Below the pieces are notes generated by a model. That model was given only the letters and a program-made list of their open reading frames with translations, did not search any database and was not told where the DNA came from. Source: Lachnospira sp. UBA4346 (GTDB taxonomy: Bacteria > Bacillota > Clostridia > Lachnospirales > Lachnospiraceae). Taken from it: a stretch of 64,000 nucleotides of DNA. The stretch lies in the NCBI GenBank assembly GCA_002394205.1, contig DGTC01000055.1, positions 62,001 through 126,000 on the forward strand, written 5' to 3'. Positions within the stretch are counted from its first letter, which is position 1; each line of letters opens with the position of its first letter. Below, in pieces: positions 26,380 to 35,546 of this stretch. Made by a program: the position numbers and the translations under genes.

Positions 26380-27769
26380 ATTTATTACTTGCATGAAGTC
26401 GTTTTGTATCATCAAAACTTAAATCTTCAATTTCAGCATCTGATAAAGGCAGAAAATGAATAATAAAAACACCATTTTTAAATTCAAATTTACGAATTGC
26501 AATTTGATTATCAACAAATTCCTGAAGACTTTCCTGAATAAATTGAAGATTTTTCTTCTTATTTTTTAGCTTAAAACGAACAATTTTTTGAAAGTATGTA
26601 TAGCTGTATTCATTCATTTTGGTTTCCTGATTTGCAATTTGTTCACGTTTCATTGCATAACAGATAATTTTAGAAAGATTATTTTGTAATACATCGTATG
26701 ATGCAGATGAAATCGAAATTAGCTTCTTTTGAATGATCGCATTGCTAAGAATTTCTCCGAATTGAGCAATTGCATAAGGGCGTTCCGCATCTTCTTTAAT
26801 TGCGATGTTATCAAATAAGTTGAAGTACATTTTGCTGCCTTCTTCTTCGTAAGAGAAGTTGTATTCGACCAGCTTACGGCATGAATTGGAAATTTTATTA
26901 ATAACATTTTTTCCAACATGATAATCTACAACTTCTTTTCCGAGTGTATTTAAATCAACAACCACTGATTTTTCTCTGGAAAATTCCTGCATATTAATAT
27001 TCGAAATGAAAGCGTTTACCAGTTTTAAATCATTAGAATCCATTGATTTTGGAGGCGTTAGCTTTCCATTGTTTACTGTAACTTCAAGTAATTCCTGACC
27101 GTCATCATCAGTAACAATTTCTTTTAATAAATTATTAGATGCCGTTTCCATCATTAATGTAAATGAAGAAGGACTAAATAAAGGTTTTTCAAGTAATTCT
27201 TCAGGGAACATTCTAAAATAAGCATCAATATTACCGGATAATTCACGTTCGATATATTTCCATGCATTTACAATTAAGTCATTTTTTAATGAGGTAAATA
27301 CGGAATTGTTTGTATAAGAAGAAATACCTGGAAATGTTATTAAAAAACTATTGGAATCGTTTTTCCATTCAGTTGCTTTTTCTTTGTATTCTAGAAGAAT
27401 TTCTTCAAGATTTTTATCACCAAACATCAATACGTACTGATCAACAGGAAGAGAACGGGCAGTAGTAATAATAGGAGCCAGTGGATGTTTGGGATCCTCG
27501 ATTGATAAAGTATTTAGATCATTTATAAATGATTTGTACCAACGCGCTCTTTTTTGCAGACGTGACTTTTTAATTTTACCAATGATTGGTAATAAGTCTT
27601 CACGGCTGGTTTTTCCGTCTAAGTATTCCATTAAAGTGATATCAATAAGCTCTGCAAGAGTAGAGCAGGGAAAATTGAATACATCGTGTTTTTTATTAAA
27701 GAATTCTACGATAGTAGGATCTATATTTTTAGACAGATCTTCAATAAACTGTCGAGAATATTGTTCCAT
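26378..27769 (-). CDS. Putative plasmid-type replication initiator protein
   Basis: This 463-residue soluble protein follows AGGAGGTTTCT and starts at the ATG 27769. Two winged-helix-like helical regions can be discerned (about 255-330 and 370-450: FGEILSNAIIQKKLISISSA, then YTYFQKIVRFKLKNKKKNLQ), as in Rep_3-type initiators, but overall similarity is too weak for a firm family name. The main support is context: iterons begin at its stop codon and parAB is nearby. It would bind the iterons and open the origin. Longer than common Rep proteins (250-350 residues). An alternative is a structural or regulatory protein of the same region. Confidence 0.6.
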   Translation of the reverse strand: MEQYSRQFIEDLSKNIDPTIVEFFNKKHDVFNFPCSTLAELIDITLMEYLDGKTSREDLLPIIGKIKKSRLQKRARWYKSFINDLNTLSIEDPKHPLAPIITTARSLPVDQYVLMFGDKNLEEILLEYKEKATEWKNDSNSFLITFPGISSYTNNSVFTSLKNDLIVNAWKYIERELSGNIDAYFRMFPEELLEKPLFSPSSFTLMMETASNNLLKEIVTDDDGQELLEVTVNNGKLTPPKSMDSNDLKLVNAFISNINMQEFSREKSVVVDLNTLGKEVVDYHVGKNVINKISNSCRKLVEYNFSYEEEGSKMYFNLFDNIAIKEDAERPYAIAQFGEILSNAIIQKKLISISSASYDVLQNNLSKIICYAMKREQIANQETKMNEYSYTYFQKIVRFKLKNKKKNLQFIQESLQEFVDNQIAIRKFEFKNGVFIIHFLPLSDAEIEDLSFDDTKRLHASNK

Positions 27770-27978
27770 AGAAACCTCCTAAGTTATATTTTAATCAGTT
27801 ACTGCGTATAAAAATTTGTAAAAACGCAGCATACACTTCTATTATTATAGGAAAAATAAGAGGAAAAATCAAATATCATTTATCAAATATTATTTATAAG
27901 AAAAGAGGAAGATGAACGGGGGATGTGCAACCGGAAGCCTTTCTTAATTATGGTTTTGTTGATTTTGAGAAGTGTTGT

Positions 27979-27987
27979 GGGGGGGGG
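27979..27987. other. Nine-G homopolymer in the leader of the recombinase gene
   Basis: A run of nine G followed by AATTATTTGTAAAC lies 86-94 bp before the recombinase start, inside a 300-bp stretch that otherwise holds only AT-rich DNA. Such runs are prone to slippage and are rare in a genome this AT-rich. It has 9 bp of complementarity (GGGGGAATT) to the C-rich linker of the small RNA at 29138-29228. Confidence 0.7.
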
Positions 27988-28072
27988 AATTATTTGTAAA
28001 CATATAGACATATGTAGTCAATTATTGTAAAATAAGCATGGATGCAAATTTTAGAACAGGGAGAAATGTGTT

Positions 28073-29062
28073 GTGCAAGAGAAAAAGAAAATAGCAGTGC
28101 AAGAAGATACATATATTGCCGAATTAAGTGATGAATTTATTAATAATTACTGGATTTTTTTTCGTGAAAAGCTGTCTAAACGAACACAAAAAGAGTATTT
28201 TTCAGTTTTATCAGGTTTTGTTAAGGTAACGCATAAGGATATTATGAGTATTACGCAAAATGCAGTAGAAGTCTATATGAATGATTTAGTAGAACGTATG
28301 CAGCATAACCGTCTTACATACACAACGGCATTAATGCGCGTATCTGTTATGCGTACTGTGTGCGAATATGTGCGTTACCATGCAAATCAACGTGGAATTC
28401 CTTATATCAACCATTTTCAGGAAGTTGTTCTCCCTGATATAGATAAAACAATTCAGCCGGAGCAACTGCCTTCTTTAAATGAACTTAATTCTTTACTGGA
28501 AATGACTATACAATCTCATGATACAACCGCTTTTTTACTTTTTTCTTTTGTCATCAAATGCGGATTAACGACGAGTGAAATTAGCTCTTTAAATATAGAA
28601 GATCTGGTGTTAGATATGAATGAAGAATTTTGTATTCACTTTCCTGAAAAAAAACATACTAGCCGCATTATTCACATTCCTAAAGATTTACAAATAATTC
28701 TTCATGAATACCTTGCAGAAAAGGCTCTTGCATCCGGTCCTGTATTCTTAAATAAACATCATACAAGATTAAAAGTACGTGATGCAGAACGAATTCTTAA
28801 TAAGTATGTAGATATGGGAATTGAAAATGGTACGATTATACAACATTTTACATTACAGATTATGCGCCATGCAGCAATTATTTATATGCTTAAAGGCGGG
28901 GCAAGTGAAAATGCGGTTGCACAATATACAGGAATAACAACCAAATGGTTATCCAGATACCGACATATCGTACACAGTATGGAAATTGCGAATGCAGCCG
29001 ATTATCACATTCTGACGGTTCATCAATACGAAAAAAGACCTAATAATTCAGCAGATATCTAG
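28073..29062 (+). CDS. Tyrosine recombinase-like protein with degenerate active site
   Basis: This 329-residue protein starts with GTG at 28073; CAGGGAG lies about 10 bp upstream. The N-terminal 110 residues resemble a SAM-like core-binding domain (LSKRTQKEYFSVLSGF). The catalytic domain is recognisable: IKCGLTTSEISSLNIEDL matches the first motif but with Thr in place of the first catalytic Arg. LQIMRHAAIIYMLKGG keeps the second Arg, the His of the TGITTKW motif is not evident, and RYRHIV holds the Tyr. It may be a dimer-resolution recombinase that has diverged, or a DNA-binding relic. Its location in the replicon core favours a role in replicon maintenance. It is followed by a small RNA gene. 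Confidence 0.75.
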   Translation: MQEKKKIAVQEDTYIAELSDEFINNYWIFFREKLSKRTQKEYFSVLSGFVKVTHKDIMSITQNAVEVYMNDLVERMQHNRLTYTTALMRVSVMRTVCEYVRYHANQRGIPYINHFQEVVLPDIDKTIQPEQLPSLNELNSLLEMTIQSHDTTAFLLFSFVIKCGLTTSEISSLNIEDLVLDMNEEFCIHFPEKKHTSRIIHIPKDLQIILHEYLAEKALASGPVFLNKHHTRLKVRDAERILNKYVDMGIENGTIIQHFTLQIMRHAAIIYMLKGGASENAVAQYTGITTKWLSRYRHIVHSMEIANAADYHILTVHQYEKRPNNSADI

Positions 29063-29137
29063 TACTTTTTATTATTTTTTTGGTACTAGATGAAAAATAG
29101 TACTGTACAAATAACTAATTTGTGATATAATAATCAT

Positions 29138-29228
29138 TGTAAACAAGCACATAGTTATGTCAACGTAACTAACTGTTTATAACAATTCCCCCAAAATGAA
29201 CCTATGCGCAATCATAGGTTCATTTTTT
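29138..29228 (+). ncRNA. Candidate small RNA with C-rich loop and terminator
   Basis: An extended -10 promoter (TGATATAAT, -10 at 29126-29131; CTGTAC as weak -35) precedes a 90-nt unit that folds cleanly. The outer stem is TTGTAAACA (29137-29145) with TGTTTATAA (29174-29182). The inner stem is TAGTTATG (29152-29159) with CGTAACTA (29164-29171) and a TCAA loop. A single-stranded linker AATTCCCCCAAA follows. A terminator stem 29195-29206/29213-29224 with a T-run closes it. C-rich linkers of this kind pair with ribosome sites in known Firmicute small RNAs. It lacks a reading frame. Confidence 0.65.
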
Positions 29229-29382
29229 AATTTATACAAACGGAAATTATGAGAGTATATGTTTTATTTAAATCTGTTATTTCGCTAAATTATTGTTTAA
29301 TGCAATAATATAGTAAACGAAATTGGTGTTTATTTTTGTGCGATTTAACACCTGAACATGAATTTTATAATACAATAAAATA

Positions 29383-29432
29383 AAAACAGTCTGTATAATC
29401 CAATATAAAGAATGGATTATACAGACTGTTTT
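29383..29432. terminator. Bidirectional terminator after the chemoreceptor gene
   Basis: A perfect 20-bp stem (29383-29402 with 29413-29432) and a 10-nt loop are bordered by A-runs and T-runs. It lies 25 bp past the chemoreceptor stop and would also stop plus-strand transcripts leaving the replicon core. Confidence 0.9.
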
Positions 29433-29457
29433 AATATCCTTACAATCTATATCTATA

Positions 29458-31233
29458 CTAAATTGTAAATTTCTGAACATTCTCAGAAAGCAAATCAACA
29501 GATGCGTTCAAATGCGTAATGCTTTCCTTTGCATTATTGACTAAAATTGTTAATTCTTCAGTCATTGCTGATGTTTCCTGCGTAGAAGCAGCATTGTTCT
29601 GTGCAATTTCATTTAATTTTACCAAAACATTTGTAACTCCCTGACGCTGAACTTCAATTTCATTTGTCATAATATCAATCTTTTCAATCGAATTTGTACA
29701 TTCTAATAAACTTGCAGAAAGATCTGTAAAATCAGCTTCTGTATCTGTAATACAGCTATTCTGTTCCTGCATCTGTGATTTCATTTCATCCATAATCTTT
29801 AATGAACGTTCTGAATTCACAAGCAGTTCATCCACAACCGTACCAATCTCTACAACATTATCAGCTGACTGCTTGGCAAGCCCTGCAATCTGCTCTGCAA
29901 CAACTGCAAATCCTCTTCCTGACTCTCCAGCTCTGGCAGCCTCAATGGATGCATTTAACGCAAGTAAATCTGTCTGTTCTGCAATATCGTTAATAACATT
30001 TGCAGCATTTTTAATTTTTTGAACAGATTCATTTGTAAGTGCTGTCTGTGAATACATTTCATCAATTTGAACCTTTGTCTGTGTACTAATATCAACTAAT
30101 TCATGTAATGTATTTGATGATTTATCACTTAATTTAGAAATATTCTTTGAGCTATTATCCAAAACATGAATTTCACTACCAGTATTTGTAATTCCCGTTC
30201 CAATTGCATTTACTTCTTCAGCAGCTTCCTTTGTAGATTCTGCCTGATCATTTACATTCATCGTAATATCATCAACCGCAGTTGATACTTCTGTAATAGA
30301 TGCTGTCATTTGCATAAATGCAGATGAAAATGTCGACACTGTTGATTCCAATTCATTTGTAACATCTGAAATATTACGAATAAGTGCTTTAATATTCTCT
30401 TGTGCAGTATTTAAAGATGCTGCAGTTTTTCCAATTTCATTCTTTTCTTTTACAATTAAATCTTCACTCAAATCACCCTGAGATAATCGTAATGCCATAT
30501 TTTGCATTTTTAATACAGGATTAACAATAATATTACCATATATTACAGACAAAACAATACATATTACAATAACAAGAACGCCAACTCCGGCGATAATAAA
30601 TTCCATTTTATTATAACTTGCAGAAATTTCATTTTTAACATCGACCATCTCTGCATCCATATCATCCGTGTAATTACCTGTTGTAATAACCCAACCCCAT
30701 GGCTCAAACATTTCTGAATATGCAAGTTTTGGTGCAACTGTTACACCATCTGCCTTTGTAAAATAGAAAGAATTATATCCGCCGCCGGCTTTCGCAACCT
30801 TCATGATTTCCTGAATAATCATAACGCCATTCTGATCCTTCAGCTCATAACGGTTTGTTCCTTCCTGTTTTGCTAAAATCGGATGCATCAATAAAATATA
30901 ATCTGTTGTATCAATCCACATATATCCGGAACCATCATCCCGGTAACGCATATTACGAATCGCTTCTTTTGCCAAATTCTTGGCTTGATCCTCTGTATAA
31001 TCACCTTTCTTATATGCATCATAATAGGACTTTACAATTGCAATAGATGCCTGAATCTGTGACTTAATTTCTGTTCGATATCCATTATACATTGCATCTT
31101 CATATTTCGTATATGACATATCTGTCGATGAGCGAATATTGATAATTGCAACAATAGATACAGCACTTGTAATCGCTATGGATACGACTACAAATAAAAT
31201 TAATAGTGACGTTTTTAAGCTTTTACATTTCAT
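29458..31233 (-). CDS. Methyl-accepting chemotaxis protein with Cache sensor
   Basis: This 591-residue receptor starts at 31233 (AATGGAGAACTT before ATG). Order: membrane helix at about 7-30, an extracellular single-Cache domain (about 35-190, with DGSGYMWIDTTDYILLMHPI and PWGWVITTGNYTDD), a second membrane helix at about 205-230, HAMP, then a long coiled-coil signalling domain. The signalling hairpin tip is INDIAEQTDLLALNASIEAA followed by RAGESGRGFAVVAEQI, fully conserved. It signals small organic ligands to CheA. With FliB nearby it points to a flagellated organism. No other chemotaxis gene is in the window. Confidence 0.95.
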   Translation of the reverse strand: MKCKSLKTSLLILFVVVSIAITSAVSIVAIINIRSSTDMSYTKYEDAMYNGYRTEIKSQIQASIAIVKSYYDAYKKGDYTEDQAKNLAKEAIRNMRYRDDGSGYMWIDTTDYILLMHPILAKQEGTNRYELKDQNGVMIIQEIMKVAKAGGGYNSFYFTKADGVTVAPKLAYSEMFEPWGWVITTGNYTDDMDAEMVDVKNEISASYNKMEFIIAGVGVLVIVICIVLSVIYGNIIVNPVLKMQNMALRLSQGDLSEDLIVKEKNEIGKTAASLNTAQENIKALIRNISDVTNELESTVSTFSSAFMQMTASITEVSTAVDDITMNVNDQAESTKEAAEEVNAIGTGITNTGSEIHVLDNSSKNISKLSDKSSNTLHELVDISTQTKVQIDEMYSQTALTNESVQKIKNAANVINDIAEQTDLLALNASIEAARAGESGRGFAVVAEQIAGLAKQSADNVVEIGTVVDELLVNSERSLKIMDEMKSQMQEQNSCITDTEADFTDLSASLLECTNSIEKIDIMTNEIEVQRQGVTNVLVKLNEIAQNNAASTQETSAMTEELTILVNNAKESITHLNASVDLLSENVQKFTI

Positions 31234-31593
31234 AAGTTCTCCATTCCGAGGTTTCAGCAAAAATGCTATTATACTACGAATAAAATCTTTCGTAACCCCC
31301 TTTTTTATTGCACTTAGTGCTTCTACGGATAAATTATATCATCTTTTTCTGATAAAATAAATTGTTTTTTTTATTTATTTTTTATATTTCTGCAATTTCA
31401 TTATATATTACAACTATTTAGAGATAATTTGATAAATGTGTAACATTTTATTGCTAAATAGTTATAATATAAACAAAAAGCATAAGCCATATTTACAAAT
31501 ATAATTTAAAATACTTATAAAATCCTTTACAATGTAACTTTAAATTATTTTATATAGCTTATGCTCTATCTGAATTAGAATATCTTATATATT
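31234..31593. other. Intergenic region between trpD and the chemoreceptor gene
   Basis: It holds the chemoreceptor promoter region (a TATAAT box on the minus strand near 31339) and a long-range inverted repeat GCATAAGC...GCTTATGC (31477-31490 with about 31554-31566) that may terminate trpD. I see no gene and no c-di-GMP riboswitch here. Confidence 0.45.
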
Positions 31594-32601
31594 CTATTGA
31601 TTTGATAATTTGATAAATGATTCTAACTGTTCTTTTGCTTTCCCTGTTGTAATCATTTCTTTTGCTTTATCAATTGCCTGCTCAAATGTTATATTATCTG
31701 ACGCAATATAAATTGCAGCTCCTGCATTTAACAAAACAGCATTGAGTTTTGGTCCTTCTATACCTTCTAAAATATCCCTTGCAATCTGTGCATTTTCAGC
31801 TGGTTCTCCACCAACCAGTTCTTCTTTATTGCAACGTGTAAATCCAAATTGTTCTGGCGTAATTTCATATGATTTAAATTGTCCATCTCGAACTTCGCAT
31901 ACCTTTGTTGGAGCACTCATTGAAATCTCATCTATACTATCTGTTCCATACACAACCATTGCTCGTTTTACGCCGAGATTTGATAATACATGGGCAAGTG
32001 GTTCAACAAGCGATTCCTGGTATACACCCAATAACTGCATTGATGCGCCTGCCGGATTCGCAAGCGGTCCTAAGATATTAAATAATGTACGAATTCCCAT
32101 TTCTTTACGAATCCCACCAACAAATCGCATTGCTGTATGATATTTCTGTGCAAATAAGAAACAAATATTAATTTCTTTTAAAATTTGTGCACTAACAGCA
32201 GGTGCAACATCGATCTTAACGCCCAATGCTTCCAAACAGTCTGCCGTTCCACACTTACTTGAAGCTGCTCTGTTGCCATGTTTTGCAACCGGAATTCCGG
32301 CAGCTGATACAACCAAAGATGCCAATGTTGAAATATTAAATGTATTCGAACCATCTCCACCTGTTCCTACAATCTCTAAAACATCCATATCATTTAAAAA
32401 ACGTTCACAATGTTTTCTCATTACCCTTGCTGCAGCTGTAATTTCTTCAATAGTCTCTCCTTTCATTGCCAACGCTGTAAGAAATGATGCTTTCTGTGCA
32501 TCTGTAGCTTCATTTGTCATAATTTCATCCATGACCTGTTCCATGACTTCAGGTGTAAGATTTTCCTTCTTTAAAAGTGTTGCAATTGCTTCTTTAATCA
32601 T
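31594..32601 (-). CDS. trpD: Anthranilate phosphoribosyltransferase
   Basis: This 335-residue enzyme transfers phosphoribose from PRPP to anthranilate, the second step of tryptophan synthesis. The start at 32601 has GGAGAAAAGT ahead of it; an upstream in-frame ATG overlaps that ribosome site. The signature GTGGDGSNTFNIST (PRPP binding), GNRAASSKCGTADCLEALG and GGIRKEMGIRTLFNILGPL are present. Unusually it is not in a trp operon here: it stands alone behind its own tryptophan-type T-box leader, so the other trp genes must be elsewhere and may be co-regulated in trans by charged tRNA level. Confidence 0.96.
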   Translation of the reverse strand: MIKEAIATLLKKENLTPEVMEQVMDEIMTNEATDAQKASFLTALAMKGETIEEITAAARVMRKHCERFLNDMDVLEIVGTGGDGSNTFNISTLASLVVSAAGIPVAKHGNRAASSKCGTADCLEALGVKIDVAPAVSAQILKEINICFLFAQKYHTAMRFVGGIRKEMGIRTLFNILGPLANPAGASMQLLGVYQESLVEPLAHVLSNLGVKRAMVVYGTDSIDEISMSAPTKVCEVRDGQFKSYEITPEQFGFTRCNKEELVGGEPAENAQIARDILEGIEGPKLNAVLLNAGAAIYIASDNITFEQAIDKAKEMITTGKAKEQLESFIKLSNQ

Positions 32602-32769
32602 ACTTTTCTCCATTTCCTGCGTTTACGCATATGTGTTATTGCCGGTCATATATTTTTCATTTTTGAGAATCCGAATATTTTGTAAAGAGAATCATTGCTT
32701 CTGCAAATGAATGTACATCCCTACGGGAATATCTTGTTTTGTACAAATACTGCGTAATCTCTTATAAAA

Positions 32770-33050
32770 CAAAAAATCCCTGACCAACATCTCTTAGATA
32801 TTAGTCAAGGACGAATTTACTAATCCGCGGTGCCACCTTGCTTCGTGTTAAACCACACACTCATCGAAATACAAACATATTCCTGGCAACTGACGTATGC
32901 CTACACGTCATGAAATACTCGGATATTATCCTTTGATCATGCCCTCCGTGGTCCATTTGATAAGCTGTATTACTATCCGGTTCTCAGCATTCCGAACTCT
33001 CTGTAAGCTCATATCTTACCGTTATCTCCACATCATCGGTTTAATGTATT
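32770..33050 (-). promoter_or_regulatory. T-box riboswitch leader with Trp specifier
   Basis: On the minus strand the conserved T-box AGCAAGGTGGCACCGCGG (32825-32843) is followed by a terminator hairpin (about 32777-32812) ending in TTTTTTG. Stem I lies at about 32940-33050 and holds the specifier loop. The triplet TGG (32953-32955) is followed by A and CCACGG, the usual specifier context. Uncharged tRNA-Trp would bind and allow transcription of trpD. Promoter -35/-10 elements are in the AT-rich DNA beyond 33050. Confidence 0.92.
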
Positions 33051-33133
33051 AAATTGTCTTATTTATATATACGCTTTTTTTTTTATTCTGTCAACTCTTT
33101 ATTTTTATTTTTTTAAATTTTTTAAAATTGCAT

Positions 33134-34168
33134 TTAGCGAAAGATTCTTTTTACAAAATTATATAAACCATGCTGCCAAACACCGCCATCATGACCGCCT
33201 TCCATTTCATAATACATGTTTTGAATTCCATTTGCATCTAAAACATCATGAAACTCCGTTACTCCTGAAATATATGGATCATCAACGCCTACCTGATACA
33301 TAATAAAACGATAGTTATTCTTTACTTTGGAAAAATCATAATTATCTAATAATACATTTGCCCAGGTTTCTTTCTTAAAAATTCCATTGGTTGCAGAAAA
33401 CCCGCCAATATATCCAAACTGCCCCGGATATTTAAAAGCAATATAAGAAGATTCTCTGCCACCTAACGAATATCCGGCAATCGCTGTATTTTCTTTTCCC
33501 TGCTTAATCGAATACTTACTCTGTACCATAGGCATCAGGATATTTTCTAATTCATCTATAAACTGGTCATATGCGTGACTGATTTGCATAAAATTTAAAT
33601 TCTCTTCCGAATTATATTGTTCCGACGTAAATACAGATGGAATAACAACAATCATTTCTGCAGCATCCACATCATAATGCGCATTCCATACAACATAATC
33701 AGCTCCCATATCCAGCCAACTTCTATAATTACCACCCATCCCATGTAATAAATATAAAACGGGATATTGTTTTTCCGGTGTATATCCGGTTGGCAGAACA
33801 ATTGATGCTTTTTTATTCTTTTTGGATGTCGTAGAATAATAATCTAACGTCTCAACGGTGCCATATTCCCTGCCTTCCTGCGGTGATATAAATGGCCCAA
33901 CCGGGGTAATATCTGTATCTGCATATGGATCATAATCACTACTGTATACTGTATTATCTACCTGCGTAACCTCACTATTGTTCGTCGAAAAAACTTCTGC
34001 CATACCAGACTGTTCCTGTGCGATTGCCGCTGTTGTATGCATTTCCCCGGTTTCTCTCGTTGTATTATCTTGTCCACATGCAGTCAAACTGACTGCACAC
34101 ACAACGATTCCTGAAGCAATGATTCTTCCAATTGCATTTTTCACTATATTTCTTACTATATGTTTCAT
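33134..34168 (-). CDS. Secreted esterase lipoprotein (esterase D/CE1-like alpha/beta hydrolase)
   Basis: This 344-residue lipoprotein has a signal peptide ending VSLTAC (Cys31), then a 70-residue low-complexity linker, then an alpha/beta-hydrolase domain with YPVLYLLHGMGGN (oxyanion hole region), nucleophile elbow GYSLGG and a C-terminal GGHDGGVW with the catalytic His. The family (putative esterase, PF00756) includes feruloyl and acetyl-xylan esterases that act on plant polysaccharides. With the GH5 glucanase downstream this suggests a cell-surface plant-fibre role. The substrate is not certain. AGAGAGG precedes the start. Confidence 0.85.
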   Translation of the reverse strand: MKHIVRNIVKNAIGRIIASGIVVCAVSLTACGQDNTTRETGEMHTTAAIAQEQSGMAEVFSTNNSEVTQVDNTVYSSDYDPYADTDITPVGPFISPQEGREYGTVETLDYYSTTSKKNKKASIVLPTGYTPEKQYPVLYLLHGMGGNYRSWLDMGADYVVWNAHYDVDAAEMIVVIPSVFTSEQYNSEENLNFMQISHAYDQFIDELENILMPMVQSKYSIKQGKENTAIAGYSLGGRESSYIAFKYPGQFGYIGGFSATNGIFKKETWANVLLDNYDFSKVKNNYRFIMYQVGVDDPYISGVTEFHDVLDANGIQNMYYEMEGGHDGGVWQHGLYNFVKRIFR

Positions 34169-34381
34169 AAAACCTCTCTTTCAGATACAGTATGGTATCT
34201 TTTCATGTTCTATTATCTTATATTCCAAAGACGCTTTCTCTCTTTTACAATTCTAATTATAACATCATCATTTAATTAGAATCTAATAGAATAATTTTAT
34301 GTTTATCGTAAGTTTTCGTTTTATGCATTTTTCGTTTTTCCATTATACAGTTATGAAATATCCGGCTGATATTCTAACGCA

Positions 34382-35536
34382 CTATGATTGATTTTCATAT
34401 TGTAATAATTGACACAATTTCTCCGGCTTAAATATTTCATCAAAAATAAATTCTTCTGCAAGCGTTTCTAAATTATCTTCTGAGTATTCAACTTCTCTTG
34501 AAAATATATGAATCACATCAAGTCTGTCTGATACGGTATACTTTCTGTCATTTTCAAGGAAACGAACGATGTCCATATCACGAAGCATATAATAACCTGC
34601 TACTGCAAACTGTAATTTTCCAATGACATCATGATCATAAGATGCTTTTAACAAATAACGGAATAAAAAATATTTTAAAAGCTTTTCATACTCATGAATT
34701 CTCCTGCTGTCTGTTTCAAAAAATGCTTTCACATTTGCACAATATTCCTGCTCCTGCATCTGTTCGCCATGCAGAAGTGCAAATACTTTTTCAAACATTT
34801 CAGACCAGTCATCATTTAGAACTTCTAATGCTTCAAATGCATACAAAATATGTTCTACATCCTGCACCGATTCTGTGTTTTGAAAAATCCCCTCAAGAAA
34901 AGAACCGGGATTCTCACATAATGCATCTTTTATCTTTTCGATGTTTTCATAACAATTTTCATTGATATATTCCTGTATCTGTGCACCACTTCGCAGTAAA
35001 ATCTGCATTTTTTGATGCAATGTGTATTGTGAATTTTCTAACAAAGAAATATAAGTCCTTCGAATTGGAAACAATTGTGCTGCCAGTTCTTCTTCAAACT
35101 CAGGGTCATCAATTAATTCTTCCTGAATCTGTTCTTCAGCAAATGTTAATGCTGCATTATCTGCAAATATAATTCTTGCAGCTTCTTCACAAGCAAGCCC
35201 AATTCCAGTCTCCTTAATATTTCCATAATATTCACTATATCTTGGAAACTGCGTACAAACAACCCCCATCTTATCTTCGCCCAATTGCTGGTATATTTCA
35301 CAAAGATTGTGTTGATCCAAAAATGGACACTGTCCGTTTTTTAATTGAAAGCAATATTCATCCCGATGCTCAATAGAATTTCGCAAACGATCTCCAAATG
35401 CACCTTCTAAGTTCAAATAATATGTAGCAGTTTCTTCATCAATATCGATTTCCCAACCGCCAACGCAGCAATTATCCTTGCAATCTGACGCAATACAATG
35501 AAAATCTGCATAATAATGTGGTACTCTTCTTATCAT
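34382..35536 (-). CDS. fliB: FliB-type flagellin lysine-N-methylase
   Basis: This 384-residue protein starts at 35536 (AGGGAGTATGTC). Near the N-terminus it has the Cys cluster DFHCIASDCKDNCC, then NGQCPFLDQHNLCEIYQQLG and VCTQFPR, the FliB pattern thought to bind a metal or Fe-S centre. In Salmonella, FliB methylates lysines on flagellin. No flagellin gene lies in the window, so the target is elsewhere or differs. The start lies 11 bp after the ybaK-like stop, so the genes form a unit. Many Lachnospiraceae encode FliB-like proteins away from flagellar clusters. Confidence 0.85.
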   Translation of the reverse strand: MIRRVPHYYADFHCIASDCKDNCCVGGWEIDIDEETATYYLNLEGAFGDRLRNSIEHRDEYCFQLKNGQCPFLDQHNLCEIYQQLGEDKMGVVCTQFPRYSEYYGNIKETGIGLACEEAARIIFADNAALTFAEEQIQEELIDDPEFEEELAAQLFPIRRTYISLLENSQYTLHQKMQILLRSGAQIQEYINENCYENIEKIKDALCENPGSFLEGIFQNTESVQDVEHILYAFEALEVLNDDWSEMFEKVFALLHGEQMQEQEYCANVKAFFETDSRRIHEYEKLLKYFLFRYLLKASYDHDVIGKLQFAVAGYYMLRDMDIVRFLENDRKYTVSDRLDVIHIFSREVEYSEDNLETLAEEFIFDEIFKPEKLCQLLQYENQS

Positions 35537-35546
35537 GACATACTCC

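Noticed and set aside
29063..29136. Attachment site of an integrated element next to the recombinase-like gene
   Set aside because: No tRNA gene or matching direct repeat flanks the block, and the recombinase lacks a key catalytic residue. The replicon reading is simpler.
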